From contig JARWKL010000015.1 in NCBI GenBank assembly GCA_029961685.1, positions 24,211,220 to 24,275,219 on the forward strand: a stretch of 64,000 bases of DNA, written 5' to 3'. A model generated the notes under the pieces. The model had not been told where the DNA came from. It made no database searches and was given only the letters and a program-made list of their open reading frames with translations. Below, piece by piece: positions 22,501 through 35,500 of this stretch. Position 1 is the stretch's first letter. Every line of letters begins with the position of its first letter. Source of the stretch: Aristolochia californica (taxonomy: Eukaryota > Streptophyta > Magnoliopsida > Piperales > Aristolochiaceae). Made by a program: the position numbers and the translations under genes.

Positions 22501-25500
22501 CAAAAGAAACTAGAGGGATATCATTAATCCTTGCAATGACACCATACCCAACATCACAGTGTAGGAGACCCCCCCTAAGGGGCATCTCAAGCTCAACTTC
22601 AATGATAGTTCATGATCAACCTGGACACAGCTTGGGGGGAAGTGGGTTCAGGTGCTGCTATTCAACTTACTTTGCTCCCTTTGGCCAGTTTGATTCTACT
22701 GTGGCTTCCTTACTTCAGGGCCTCTGACTCTACACAGAGAGATTCTCCTCCCCTCTTGTTGTTGAGGAGGACTCGGGCAGTTTTCATTAGTTGGGCCAAT
22801 GGCAGCAAGCACCCTCCCGGCCGCTTTTGCTTCTTGATATACTTCCATGAAATTGAAAACCTTTGTAGAAATCTGAACATTTCTTGGTTGCACACCCTTA
22901 GGAATGCAAATAGCACTGCTGATAGTCTAGTTAGGGAAGAAGTCACCCAGCAGCTCGCTGTCAGCTCTTCATTTCCCATTTGTGCTTTCTATTTGTTCTG
23001 TCGTTGTACTTTGTATTACAATTATGTAATCTGTAATTGTTCTCCCTTTTTAATGGAATTCCCCTTTCTCGTTGTTATCAAATAAATATATGTAACCTAT
23101 AACTGGTGTAAAGAAGAAAAGAAACCACAAAAAGAGATGCCTGATATTCAGCAACTGTCTAAAAACGACCTCCAGTAAAGATTACGCAACAGGGACTATC
23201 TACCATAACGTTTATTCTAGCAGTCTCCATCCTTCTCTTGCATCCTAAGACGCAATCTCTAGACAAATGAGACATCATCCCTTTAAAATCCATGTTCTAC
23301 ATGCTTGGGACCTAACGCCATATTAATAGTTTCAAGACTAATCACTCTTGACAAGTGGAAAAGAAGCATGAGAAACACACCATCTTATAAAAGTCATCTC
23401 AAGAAAGCTGTCACTTACAGGATCCGGTTTCCGTCTTCAATTTTGCTTACCTCTCTCTTTTCCTACACCTTTCTTGAGCAAGCACCAATGTTCCCTCTTG
23501 GTAAGGTTCACGATAAGCTCTGAATTTTCGTTGACAGCTCTCTCTTGCAGCATCGGGCAAGAGAGAAAGTGGACAAGTTATAAGGGGAAAGTTGCTCTCT
23601 CTTGCAGGACCAATGTTTCCATCTTGATAAGGTCGGCTATAAGCTTTGGATTTTCTTTGGCAACTCTCTCTTGCAGCATTGGACAAGAGAGAAACTGGGA
23701 CAAGTTATAAGGGGAAAGTTGCTCCATTAGTGGTGTCAATGAGACTGTTTTCCACCTCATGATTTATTGCCCATTCATTTCTCCGATCTGGTTCCGATCT
23801 ACAATTTTTCCTTCCTCTTTTTCCTAGTTTTCATGAGTGCAGGCTAATGACCATGTCGGTAAGGATGACCATAAGATGTGGAAATTTTAAATGGCAGTTA
23901 GGCAAGAGAACTTTTTAAGGGGAAGGGAACAGGGAAAAATAATTGCTCTAATAGTGGTGTAAATGAGACCATCTTTCAGTGCATTCTTTGAAGTTCAATA
24001 ATATCCCAAAATCAATCATCTTGCAAGAAGTGCCACAGCTTCCTACAGGGTTCCTCCCCCCTCACTCCCTCCCTCCCTTCCTGTTGATGGATTAAATTCA
24101 CATTTAATGATAGCTGTAAAGAGAACCTTAAGGTAAGCTCAGTTAGTAATGTTATCAGAAGCTGAAATGGGAGTATATTTCTGGTATTCTCCACTACAGT
24201 TACTACAACTTGATAGAAACAGAAACCAAGCCGCTGCTTCACAGGCTTCAGTCGCACTCAGACCGGTTCTGAGTCACTGTAGTTGAAGGTGATTCAGCAA
24301 TTGTCAATTGGTTTCATAGAACAAAGTTTCCCCTTGTTGCTTGTTTTGGTACCACAATGAGCTTGTGGGGAACAAAGTTTCCCTGTATTGCTTGCCAACG
24401 ATTGTGAGCATCATATAGAATGACAATGTCTTTTATTTTTTTTATAATACATACAATCAATCTCTGCTGGAAAAAAATAAATGAGATCACTAAAAACCTA
24501 ATCAATCTTTTAAAATGGATTTCCAATTCAGAGAAAGTAAATAAGCACGGTGCAATATATTTACGTACTTCAAGCTCTGCAGCACGAGTATTCCTGTCAA
24601 AAGCTCTTCCTTTTTTCTTCCTCCTCTTCAAATCCTGGCCATTTTCTCCAGAACTTACTTTGTCACACACTTCAACAGCAACAAGCTCAGAAGTGCTGCA
24701 GACTCTGTCAGAACTTTCTAAACTCCTGCAGAGAAATAGATTACGCTTTGAAATTTTAATTTCCAGCAGCTACTACCTTACACATAAAAAAGGATAACCT
24801 AAATAAAATACATATGAAGGGGAAAACTGTTTTTAAATAAATTAATTTTTTTAATTTTTAATTTTTTTTAATTTTTAATTTTTTCATACAAGAGAGTGCA
24901 TTGTACAGGAATTCAAGATCTTGGGTACAATCAGCTTCTTCACGAGTCAACTAAATTTCATCTAGGCCGCTAGAGGATAGTTAATGTGAATGTCAACATT
25001 TAACCTACATCTCATTATTAGACAGCTCTTCTGAAATCTGTGCCTTTCCTGCTTCTTCAAGTTCACCATCCTGCAGCCAGCCACATAAGAAGTCATTAAA
25101 GAAAAGATCGTTTGGCATTTGGTTGTTTTATAGGAATGTGAAGAGAGTATACATTGAGTGCTTCTTTCAAAGCCTTCTCCACAAGTTCTTCCTCAGTAAA
25201 AACTTTAAGTTCATCAACTCTATAAACAAATAACATGTCAGATAAGTAATTTGTGAAAGATAACTAAATTAAATGGTAACTCTTAGTTAAGTTAAAATGG
25301 TAAACCTTTTTTCACAACAATCTTTTTCTTAATAACTTAACCTAGCATTATATACCAATAATAGTTGTCAGAAACATTGGTCAAGCCTAATTGCACCTCT
25401 CTTGTAAGAGGTGGGACCTACAAGAAGTTACTGCCACAGGGTAATTTGTTGTAAACCAAAAGTTAAGATAGAGACTGGAGCTTTGAAATACATCTATTTG

Positions 25501-26364
25501 TACATAATGTTTGCCCATGCAGCTGTCAGTTATGAGTTACATTGAGTACATCAGTGGCCTTTGATTAAGAAAGAAATAAAACATGTAGCAGGCGAATTAA
25601 CTGCATAAAATTGAACTATAAAAAGCCATTCAAAACATATATGACATGTATAGAGAAGCTATTAAAGATATACATGGCAAGTTCAAATTCTTTCTTCTTC
25701 ACTCCATTCTCTCCACAACTCCTTCACACTCAACATAATGTAATAAAGGTCGTTTCAAGTAATGACCAATTTTTCACTAAAAAGATTATATAGAAAACAC
25801 CATTTCAGTAAACACTTATAATCCAAAACACATACGTAAGTCACAAAATGGTAATGAAAAGCTAAAACATCAGAACAACTGACTTACAATAGTTCTTCCT
25901 CGAAAGTTTCAGAACCTAAACACAATTCTGCTTCCAAACTCTGCATTTAAAACAAGTGGAGAAAAGAAAAAATCAAAAAATCTGTTAAGATTGTAGTTGA
26001 CATCAAATTTTAATGATATGTTAAGAATGTAGTTTCTTCAACACCTTTTTCTTTTAGTAAAGGGTGAATTTTCTTGAAAAAAGGATTCATGTGCAAAAAT
26101 TACATACCAACAAGTGAGAGTTCCAGCACATTTGCAAGAGTAGTTTTACTAATGTTCCACTAATAAGAATAACAATGCATCGAAGAAAGAATGACATTTA
26201 GAAATTTCATAGAGAAAAGGTACCTGGAGTTCTTCCATTATGGAGGCTTCAAATTCAGCAATGCTGGTCATAGGACTCACAAAAGAAGGCCCATAGATGG
26301 GACCACCTCGAGGGCATGAAACTGGAAGATCTTGTTCATGTTGGTGGTATTCCTCAACCACCAT
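19529..26364 (-). CDS. SRD2: snRNA-activating protein complex subunit 3 (SNAPC3/SNAP50) homologue, SRD2-like, 11 exons
   Basis: Homologue of SNAPC3/SNAP50, which binds the upstream element of snRNA promoters in the nucleus; the Arabidopsis gene is SRD2. Splice model in transcription order: 26364-26224, 25940-25888, 25219-25153, 25070-25009, 24725-24569, 22076-21988, 21895-21805, 21080-20985, 20768-20643, 20553-20290, 19813-19529. All junctions are GT-AG and in frame, giving 476 aa. The N-terminus reads [21 protein letters not shown] basic nuclear-localisation-like KRRKKKGR lies at about 141-148. The conserved SNAP50 domain fills the C-terminal half, with [23 protein letters not shown] and [11 protein letters not shown]. 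Cysteine pairs of the putative zinc-binding region lie at about 367/375/380/385 and 422/425 with 448/451. The ATG at 26364 is chosen; the frame upstream begins only at TTG. Intron 5 (2.5 kb) has acquired a LINE fragment and tandem repeats. The 5' end is duplicated at 48.8 kb. Confidence 0.92.
22430..23080 (+). mobile_element. Probable LINE 3'-end fragment in SRD2 intron 5
   Basis: A plus-strand frame reads [13 protein letters not shown] ... [20 protein letters not shown] followed by [10 protein letters not shown] at about 22,790-22,945. This resembles the C-terminal end of the RNase H-like domain of plant L1-type LINEs (the '...HTLR.AN..AD.LA...' signature). It is inserted antisense to the host gene. 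No poly(A) tail or target duplication was identified, and the 5' limit is a guess. Confidence 0.5.
23485..23950. repeat. Tandem repeat, two good and one decayed ~120-bp unit, in SRD2 intron 5
   Basis: Unit 1 (about 23,485-23,605) and unit 2 (about 23,608-23,725) share, in order, 'accaatgtt', 'ttgataagg/ttggtaagg', 'ataagct', 'tctctcttgcagcat', 'gacaagttataagg' and 'ggaaagttgctc'. A third, more diverged unit (about 23,838-23,950) keeps 'gaccatgtcggtaagg', 'aaggggaa' and 'ttgctctaatagtggtgt'. The 79-aa minus-strand frame across it is a by-product. Confidence 0.7.
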
Positions 26365-27437
26365 TGTTAAGGCTTGCAAAGTGATTAAGCTTATCTAGGA
26401 CGTTAAGAGACCAGTTTTCCGTGAAGCAGATCTGAGAGTTCGGAAGTCAAAAAACTGTTGACATTGAGCCTTTATTTAGTTCAACATAAACTGAAAATGG
26501 ATAATGAAAATGAAGAAAAAAATATGTTAGACAAAAAACATAAAAAAAATGCACGTTCTCCTGTTTTATTGAACATATGATGTAAAAAACCCTCGAGAGG
26601 GATCAGCAAATTTTCCAATAATATAATATGAGAAACCTTTAAATCTATTATAAGGATTCATCAGAGAGAAAAAAATAAGGTTGGTAATAATGGATTAAGA
26701 ATCCTATTTACAAAAAAAATCTATTTAACATCTCAACACGGAATGAATCTCACGAGCACTTTTACTTGATGCGTGCCTCGTTTTCCTTCATGAATGACAA
26801 GACAGATCATTAAAAGTGAGCTATTTTCTTCATCTTTCTATATTAAATTATTGACTCCTCAAATTAAGTAATATAACAGTCACGAATTTCTTCCCATGAA
26901 TGAACAGAGGCAATATTTCAAGCACACGGGGGAAAAAAAAGGCGAGAAGCACAAAATAAACAGGACAAACCGATGCCTCCTCCTGATCAAGATATATATA
27001 AATAAGAGAAGAAAGTTAATAAGGACTTTGAGAGAGTAAACTCACCAAAAAATCTCTCCAAGAAGAAATAGGGTATCGATGTTATTAATCAACACGACAA
27101 AATCAACACAGAAACAAAATTCTCTAAGCTCAGAGAGGAACCAGAATAAGAGGAATTGGTGAAGTAAAAGGAAAGCCAGTCGAACGAACGTGTACAAGGG
27201 AAGGAATACCTGTAAAAAGAAGAAAAGGAAAGAGTGTCGGGTCTTCTGGCAGAAGTGAATGCTCGTCCGTATGCGAGAAACGCCAGTTTGATGAATTACG
27301 GCGCCAGAGGCAGAGCCGCAGAAGGGAAGCTCGTCGAACGTACAGTAAGCAAAGCTTGTGACATGCGAACCTAAATATAAAAAGTACAATATCATAATAT
27401 AAAAATATACCGGAAAATATAACGGAACTCATGTCCG
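26365..27437 (-). promoter_or_regulatory. SRD2 5' UTR and promoter (duplicated at 48.9-49.9 kb)
   Basis: This minus-strand upstream region contains an acceptor-like CTAG shortly before the ATG (about 26,395), suggesting a leader intron, and a GC-richer block at about 27,040-27,360 that is likely the transcription start region. It is closely repeated at about 48,919-49,880, where short deletions occur (for example around 27,268-27,345 versus 49,833-49,876). Confidence 0.55.
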
Positions 27438-28702
27438 TAGGGGATCAGACCTGAACTAGCCGGGTCGGGTTTGATTTAAATATTTAGAACTCAGTGTTGA
27501 CCCGAGTCCTAAAATTGTAATTGAGCTCCTTAAAAATTTGCATAAAATATATGTCAAATAAATTTTTATAAAATTATGCATATATTTTACATAAAATTGG
27601 GTATAACCTCTATATATTAACCCTATATGAAATTATTTATATATTATATATAAAATTATTCATAAAAGTTGTATAATTATATATAAACTTTATTCAATAA
27701 TCAAATACAAAAACATTCCTTCTAAAAGCAACGCTAGTTTTGTCCATTTGTAATCAATCAAATCGTTTTGATTCATGGACCAGATTATTGAGACAGAGAA
27801 AAAGTTTAAGAGAAATGGTTTTAGATGACTTAATCGCATGCCCATTTTTCGTTTTTTCTTCGGAGCATAGATTCCTACAGCCATAGTTCTGAAACGCTAC
27901 CAATTTGTTCTTCTGGAAAACTTGAGTGAAATTAGCATTAAGAGAGTACTTCAAATAATAAGAGGAGGTACAAATTGCATCCAACATCATGCAATTTTTT
28001 TACCAATTTGTACCTCAAACAAGTTCATAAAAATTTCCAACCTTCTAAAAAACAAGTGATAATGTTGAACCAACTACCAAGGTGTAAGCATATTAATTCC
28101 ATTGCCAGTACTAAACAACTAAAGACAAATGCATTTTTTTATATCTTTCAATGAGTAGGATAGATTTCTGAAATACTCTTCCTACTTAGGGGAAAAGGAG
28201 GAAATGTTTCCACTTAAAAAAATATTTCTACCACATGATATAGGAACATAAACAACGAGAAACAACAAATTTAGTGTTCTAATGGAGCTTCTTGTGGCAA
28301 ATGACATACAATGTACACAGTACAGTGATATGAACTAGATTCTTCACTATTGTTACCATAACAAGGTTAAGATAGTATTTATAATAAAAAAAATTTGACA
28401 TGTGGGGTGGACAATAGTGGAGTGACGGTGACAAGGACGTCGAGCAATAGTGATGGTGACTACAGAAGCGTCGAGGAGGGGGGAATGAGAGACAAAGATA
28501 GAAAAGAGGGAGAGAAAGTTGCGAGAGGGGCTCGGTGGTGATAAGGGTCGGCGACGATAGATGGGGGGAGGAATAAATCAGAGACTAAACGAGTTGGGAA
28601 CCATTAAACGAGCTTGATATGGGTTCGAGATCCAGATAAACCAAATCAAACCAAGCCAAGCTCGAGCTGCTCACAAATCGGCTCAGTTCGATGCCACCCC
28701 TA
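27438..28702. mobile_element. Non-autonomous hAT-like element, copy A
   Basis: The right end GATGCCACCCCTA (to 28702) and left end TAGGGG (from 27438) match the ends of the better preserved element at 50424-51614. The interiors correspond over most of their length (for example 'gtttgatttaaatattt' and the block around 'gctagttttgtccatttgta'). The left terminal repeat is eroded and no clean 8-bp target duplication remains. It carries no transposase. Confidence 0.65.
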
Positions 28703-29574
28703 TCCTTAGGTATTAATTTAAAAATTAAATTAAAATTAAAATATTACAAAATCTTATTATATATTTATTTATTATACTATAATTTTTTTGTCGTTGTTCA
28801 TTTATTGTATATTTATTTTTATTAAAATTATTGATAAAATAAAACTAATAATATTATTTATAATATAATAAAATAGATAATATTATTGCAAATAGAATAA
28901 CGACTTCAGGTACCAAGACCAATTATAGGGAGCACCTATGGAGAGTGAGAGAGAGAGATAAGCATCCATAGAGATTGCTGGTTAAAGACGATAATGAAAA
29001 AAAAAAAAGAATTGCATAATATTATGGTGATGAGCAATTGATTTACGAATATTACCTGATTGCTGCCAAGTTATTAGGTTATAACCTTATATTACACTAT
29101 AAATATAATATATTCATTTATCATTCGATAGCTCCAAGTCGGGAGTAACGCTCAACACAGAATAATGGAGGAAACAAAAATATTTGTTTATTGTAAATGG
29201 TATAAAGTTGAATCCAAGACCCATCCTAAAATAACTAGTAACTTTAAAACCGTCTTTCCAAACTAATAAATTTCAGATTTTTATACTCGCTGATTTATGT
29301 ACGATTATTCCTTAACACTCTCCGTTACGAATTTTTTTCCAACTAATAAACTCAAAATCTTTATACTCACTAATCCAAGTGAAACTATTTCTTAAGATAC
29401 AGGTGATCAATCTTCAAGTTTGACAGAAATATACTAAAATATGACAAGCTACTGCACAAAAATATTTATGTTCGTCCAAAAACTCTCATAAACTCTACCA
29501 TCACCCCCTCAAAATGGAAACATATAAGAATGTCTTAGTACGTGTTCATCGGTATTTGGATGCCCTCCTCAACA
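28703..29574. other. AT-rich spacer between hAT copy A and the receptor kinase 3' end
   Basis: No gene. The sequence corresponds to two separated parts of the second copy: 28,710-29,110 matches about 49,895-50,290, and 29,130-29,560 matches about 51,640-52,130. In copy B those parts are split by the hAT element. A local duplication of 'aactaataaa...tatactc' occurs at about 29,260 and 29,340. Confidence 0.6.
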
Positions 29575-32500
29575 TCACCGTCCTTCTCCAACGAGGCCGT
29601 GCGGCATCGGTTTAGGGGCGAAAGGAGAACTGTCAGTGTGAACCACCATGCTCACAGTAGGTGATATATTGTCTTGGCTCTCTGTAACTGTTCCTGTTGA
29701 TAATCCGGAAGTGTCACTGCTCATGAAGCTGCTAGTGAGTTCATTGAATTGCAAGTCACTCAAGTACCCAGGCTTTGAAGTAACAACCCCAACTTCAATG
29801 TCGCCGGACAGCATCCTCACCACTCGTGACATCGGTGGCCTTAATAAAGGTGAAGCTTGGGTGCATAGAAGAGACACTGTGATGATTCTGAGTGCTTCTT
29901 CTTTGTTGAACTCGGACAAAGCTGGATCAACTAGTTCCAAGTCACGGTTGCTTTCATGTAAGCACCAGGCCTAAGACAGTTGGAGAAGAAAAAGGCTAAG
30001 CTGTAGCAATGGGTATCAGGGATAGAGGAAGAAAGAGAAAGATTAAACCATCTAACCCATTCTAGGAGATACATCTTCTGTTGGTCCAAGCTCGGGTCCA
30101 CATTTGGCCTTCCACTAAGAACTTCAACAGCAACAACCCCAAAGGCAAAAACATCGATCTTTTCTGTTAGATGCCCTCGCATGGCGTATTCCGGTGCAAG
30201 ATATCCACTAGAATTCCAGACGACTCAAGAGATTATAATGTAAGTAGAGAAAATGTAATATCATAATGAGAACAAAAGGAACTGAAAAATTGTGACAAGA
30301 ACAATTTCTCGTGTATCATCCAGACAAAAGAAAGATAAACTAATGAAAATAAGAACAGAAAAAGAGAAAGAAGACAATAATTCTCTTACAATGTCCCTGC
30401 AACCCGAGTACTGATGTGAGTCTTCTTATCATCATACAATTTGGCTAGGCCAAAGTCTGAAATTTTTGCATTGATATCTGCATCAAGAAGGATATTACTG
30501 GCCTTTACATCCCTATGCACAATTCGGAGTCTCGACTCCTCATGGAGGTAAGCAAGACCCCTAGCTATTCCCATGCATATACCAAATCGGGTTGGCCAAT
30601 CAAGCGTTAAGGTACTGCTTCCTGCAATGTATATCAATTCAATAAGAATAGGTTTTCTTAATTTACATGACCAATGATTTTGAGACCCTACAGGTAGAGT
30701 AATATTCATCCAGAGAAGTAGGAAGAAGTTTTACCAAAAAGTGCCTGGTCAAGGCTCTTGTTTTCCAAGTATTCATACACAAGAAGCCTCTTGTCTCCCT
30801 CCATGCAGCATCCATACAACTTAACAAGGTTTCGGTGCTGCACTGCAGATATAGTAGCAATCTCTGTTACAAACTGACTCTTTCCTTGGTGAGAAGTAAC
30901 TGAGAGTTGCTTTACAGCAACAGCCCTCCCATCTGAAAGTGTACCCTGTGTATGAAAAGAAAAAAAATGAAACTCATGATTGCTCTTTGTGGTTTATAAT
31001 TGCATGATTCGAGTAGCATTTATAATAGTATCTTACCTTATAAACTGGTCCAAAGCCACCCTCTCCAAGCTTATTCACAGGATTGAAGTCATTTGTAGCA
31101 TTCCTCAGTTCAACGTAACTGAATGTGTCTGCTTTTGAATTTAGACCCATAAGCTCTGTTGATTCAGATAGAGAGATAAGTCACGTTCATGGTCTCTAGG
31201 GCACAATTTTAAGTCAGTAATGATAATATTTAGCAAACAAGTACTACCTTCATCTTCATCAAGTCCTGTCCTGCTTCTTCTCCAAATTATAATTGCAAAT
31301 ACTGATATAAAGATAAGAAACCCAGCACCAACTGCAAGCCCAACTACCAAACCAGTCCTATCCTTTTTTCCTGATTCTTGATTTCTGACAGTTGGCTTAA
31401 AATCTGGAAATTCCTTAAATAATCAATATGGGTCTTAGGGGATAACTCTGACAAGAAATAATATTTATGCCAAAGGTAGCTTACTTGGTTCTACACTGAT
31501 GGCCGAAACAGATGGACCATAAGTTCCTTGGTCTGGTATGCAACATGTTCCCTTACCAGCCCAAAAGAGATGGATGTCAAGATAGCTATTAGTTACATTC
31601 GTCATGAAAGTCTTTCTGACTGCCCTCAGAGATGACCCATTTGCCTCTTTCCTTAAGTCAAAATCTTTCAATACCAATTTTCCCTGGATAAACAACCAAG
31701 AATCTTCTGAATGGATGGAAGAATTATTGCAATTAATTACAGCAGGTCACTGGCTCAACTAAATGCATAAAAGCTACGTAATATGTTTGTCAACAAGTTA
31801 CACTCCTGAATCATTAAAATCACCTGGACATAAATGTCAAAAATGCGTCTTCCGACACTCTTCCAGCTATTGGTATTTTCTATTTTGAACTCTGCAAATT
31901 CCAGATTCAAGGTATAATTGCCATTCTCAAGCCCGAGGCCATAGTACCTTAATGACCCTGGTGATATTCTTGCTGTTTGGAACAGCTCTGAGTCCAATGT
32001 ATTTGTGAATTGGGATGAAGAGGATATGGTATATGATGCATTTTTATTTTCCATAAATCTTCCTGTGTTACTGACAGCCCATTTCTGTGAGCCAGTCACA
32101 CTGTATGATGCAGGACCCAATCGATCATTATCAGTTTCAAACATTGTGCCCCGAGAAGATGTGATACTTAGACCACCACATTTGACTGCAAATGAAGAAT
32201 CTGAAAACCAATGGAGGATAGCATCAATAAAAATATGGGAAGGAAAATATTAAATGGCATACAACTGGAAGAATTTATAAGTGAAGAGTCAAATATTTTT
32301 GTCTCAACCAGAGAATAGCAACATTAATGCTGAGGGGATGCACTCTTCTACAAAATATAGGACTGACTTAATACAAGTTTATTGCTCTTTAAAATATGAG
32401 TTTCTTGAGGATTGGCCCATTGTCTATGTGAGATCTTGGGTTCAAATCTCTTAAGTGTTTGGGATGTAGTAAGAGTGCATAACTGGCATTAAAAATAACT

Positions 32501-35500
32501 GAATTTTTCATTGAAATAGATTATAAAAGATAATCATCTTGCAAGGAAGATTTTCAAGAATAATTTTCTTCTAAGAAATGATTTCTCATTTAAAAACATT
32601 TGGAGTGGACAGAAATTGAATAACCTGATTAAGAAGCCATCATATTACTTATAAAGCAGATGACTTACAGCGTGGAGAAAGTCGGTTGCAGGGAAAGCTT
32701 CGCTGTAGACAATTTAGTCCTGAAGGCAAACTATAGATATGCACACAAAAATGAATATTAGCACATATGGAGCAAGTTTAAGTGTTGAATCCAAGAGGAT
32801 TCCAGTATGCGTTCATAATATATCCACTTTGACAGTCAACTCGAAGGTTTTCTTGGTGGATATACTAAAGGAAGAATATATTTGCCAGTTGATGACTACC
32901 ATTCCCCAAGGTATAGTGAACAACTAAGAGATCAGACATACTATTCTGTGAACTAGAACTAGGCAAGTAAAAAAAGATAGCCACTCATTTCATATAAACA
33001 CAAGGCATATAAATACCTGCTATTCCCATTAGCAACAACAAAGTTATTTGCAACCAAGTTCCTGCGAGAAAAATTATAGGATCTCATAATTACTTTCTTC
33101 CTATTTTGATGAGATGACAATGGAATACCTTGCATTAGGTATAAAACTTTTTTCATTGATTAACAAATTCTCTATGGATAAGATGCAGAACTGTTGTCCT
33201 GATATTTGATAAATGATTGTGACAGAAAGTTCCAAAATGTCAAATTTAATATAATAGGTTTCTTTTAAAACTTACAGCTCTAAATTATCTTCGTTGACCC
33301 AGGATGGGAAGGTTCCTGATAATTCATTGTATGACAAGTCTCTGTATCCAATACATGCAATAAAAAAAGGTCAAGAAAAACAGAAAGGCAAAACAGTAGG
33401 AATTAGGCATGTGTGTGCAAAGTTTATATGCAGGCACTTGGATAGTGGTCAAGGGGAAGATTGTTGACTGACTTAGATGGAAGAATAAGATTAAACAGAT
33501 AATATCAAATTACATGGTCTGGAGTGAAGAGCTTTTTTGTGTGGGGAGGCTACCAGAGAAGCTATTGTTCCCCAGGAATCTGCTCATCAGGAGGACATAG
33601 CAAAGATTAACAAAAAATATAACTATAGGCATGGCAAATCAAAAGAAAAAAGAAAAAGAAAAACAATCATGTGTGTACAAGAAAGCCAGTTGTCTCAGAT
33701 TGAGCAAAGAACTTGGAAGTTCACCAGTTAAGTTGTTGAAACTTAAATCCCTGCAGGAGTGAAAGCAAATATACTTGTAAGGACTATGCTTTAACAGATT
33801 GTTTTGTCATGAAGTTCAATATGGACATTAACTGCACAAAAATAAAATTAAGAATTCATAACATTTCTATGAAGTATAACAGAGTCTACATACAAATGCT
33901 GTAAAAACTGATACTCCACAATGTCTGATGGAATGCTGCCAGAAATCCTCGCATTTCTCAAAATACTGGAGAAAGTAATTGCTGATTGGTGAAAAGAAAG
34001 AAAACTAAATTGTGGATATGCTTCAAGAAAATGTTTAGGGTGAAACAGGCTTACAGGACTCCTAGAGACTTCATATCCTTGATAAATGCCAGTGATGAAG
34101 TAGTCCCATTATATATGTCACCTATCCTCCTGTAATATGTTCACAATTAATCTCAAATAAATCAACCTAGGTGAATATTAAAAAAATTCAAAAAATAATG
34201 AGATGAACTCACAAATCAGTTAAAGAGGTCAAATTGACAAAGCTTGAAGGTATTGGTCCTTCAAAGTTGTTTCCTTGAAGCCTTCTGCATAAATATTTGA
34301 CCAGTTTTATGGTCAGGAAAAATTGCATAGACTTGATTGTCCAGGAGAAGAGAGTATTTCACATCCTCAGTCATATAAAGCCATTTTAGAAATTTCAGGA
34401 CAAGTTCAGATATTTTTGAACTTCTACAGGGCTTTTCCAAGACTATCAAGCAACGGGATTTGACCCATCAGTGATTGCTCAGCTCAAATGAGTCAAAACT
34501 AGCCTCACAATGGTCAGCAGAGTATGGGCTAACATTTCAAGTTTCCTAATTGCTTTCATGACAGCCGGCAAACTGTCTGGCCTATATTAATAGCTGATCA
34601 GATAACACTGTTGATATTTCAAAACTGAAACTCAGGAAACCAAAAAAATCTTCCATAGGCTTTTAATTTACAAAGTGGTTAGATTTCTCCAATTTCCAAT
34701 GAAGTTGGGTATGTTTCCGTTGAACTGATTGTCTGAAGCCCACCTGAAACCCAATTAGAAAGTTAATACATTGTTAACACTGAAGGAACTCACTATTAAA
34801 CTATAGTAGTTTGGGATATAATTAACTCAACATCAACACTTACACTGTTTGTAGGCTTTGCAGGTTTGCAAATGTAGAAGGAATCTGACCAACAGCTCCT
34901 GAACTGTCAATGTAACTGTCGAAGCAGATAAAAAGTATGCATTACTTTCTGTGTTTCTATCGTCACTTAATGAACTAAGGAAACCAAACTTCAAACTCCA
35001 CTCACATTGATTCAAGTAAAATTGCTTATTAGACTGTAAGAGTGGGAGCTAGCAGTATGGCTTTATGATAAATATCCATAATTATCTCATATTTAGGTTG
35101 CAAGTTGTACAATTTATGCAGCTTTCTGCAAAAAGGCTTCTTGGACAAGTTTTTTGAATTTTTAAGAATATTGCTAGAAACTATAGAGTCGTGAGTGTTT
35201 ACAACAAACAGAAAATTAGAGATAACTCACAGTTGCTGAAGGTTTCTTAAATTCCCGAGCTCATCAGGCAAAGGGCTAATAAATCTGTTTGAGCTAATAC
35301 TCCTGACAAAGAAAAACTATAAATAGGCAGTTGAAGATAAATCCATCTCTTAAAAGTTGAATTCTGAAATGGGCAAAACCCTCAAGCACCAAATACTTGA
35401 GCCCTGTTTCAGCCTTGGTCTATGGGCTCCATCCAGAGAATAAAAAATATTCTATCGATGGGCTCATCTAATTTATATTCCTAAAATCAACTAAATTGAG

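Noticed and set aside
23447..23760. Minus-strand frames with repeated '[10 protein letters not shown]' text
   Set aside because: Produced by the ~120-bp tandem repeat in SRD2 intron 5. No start context or homology.
29648..29974. 108-aa plus-strand frame opposite the last kinase exon, also present at 52175-52501
   Set aside because: Its conservation in both copies is explained by conservation of the kinase exon on the other strand.
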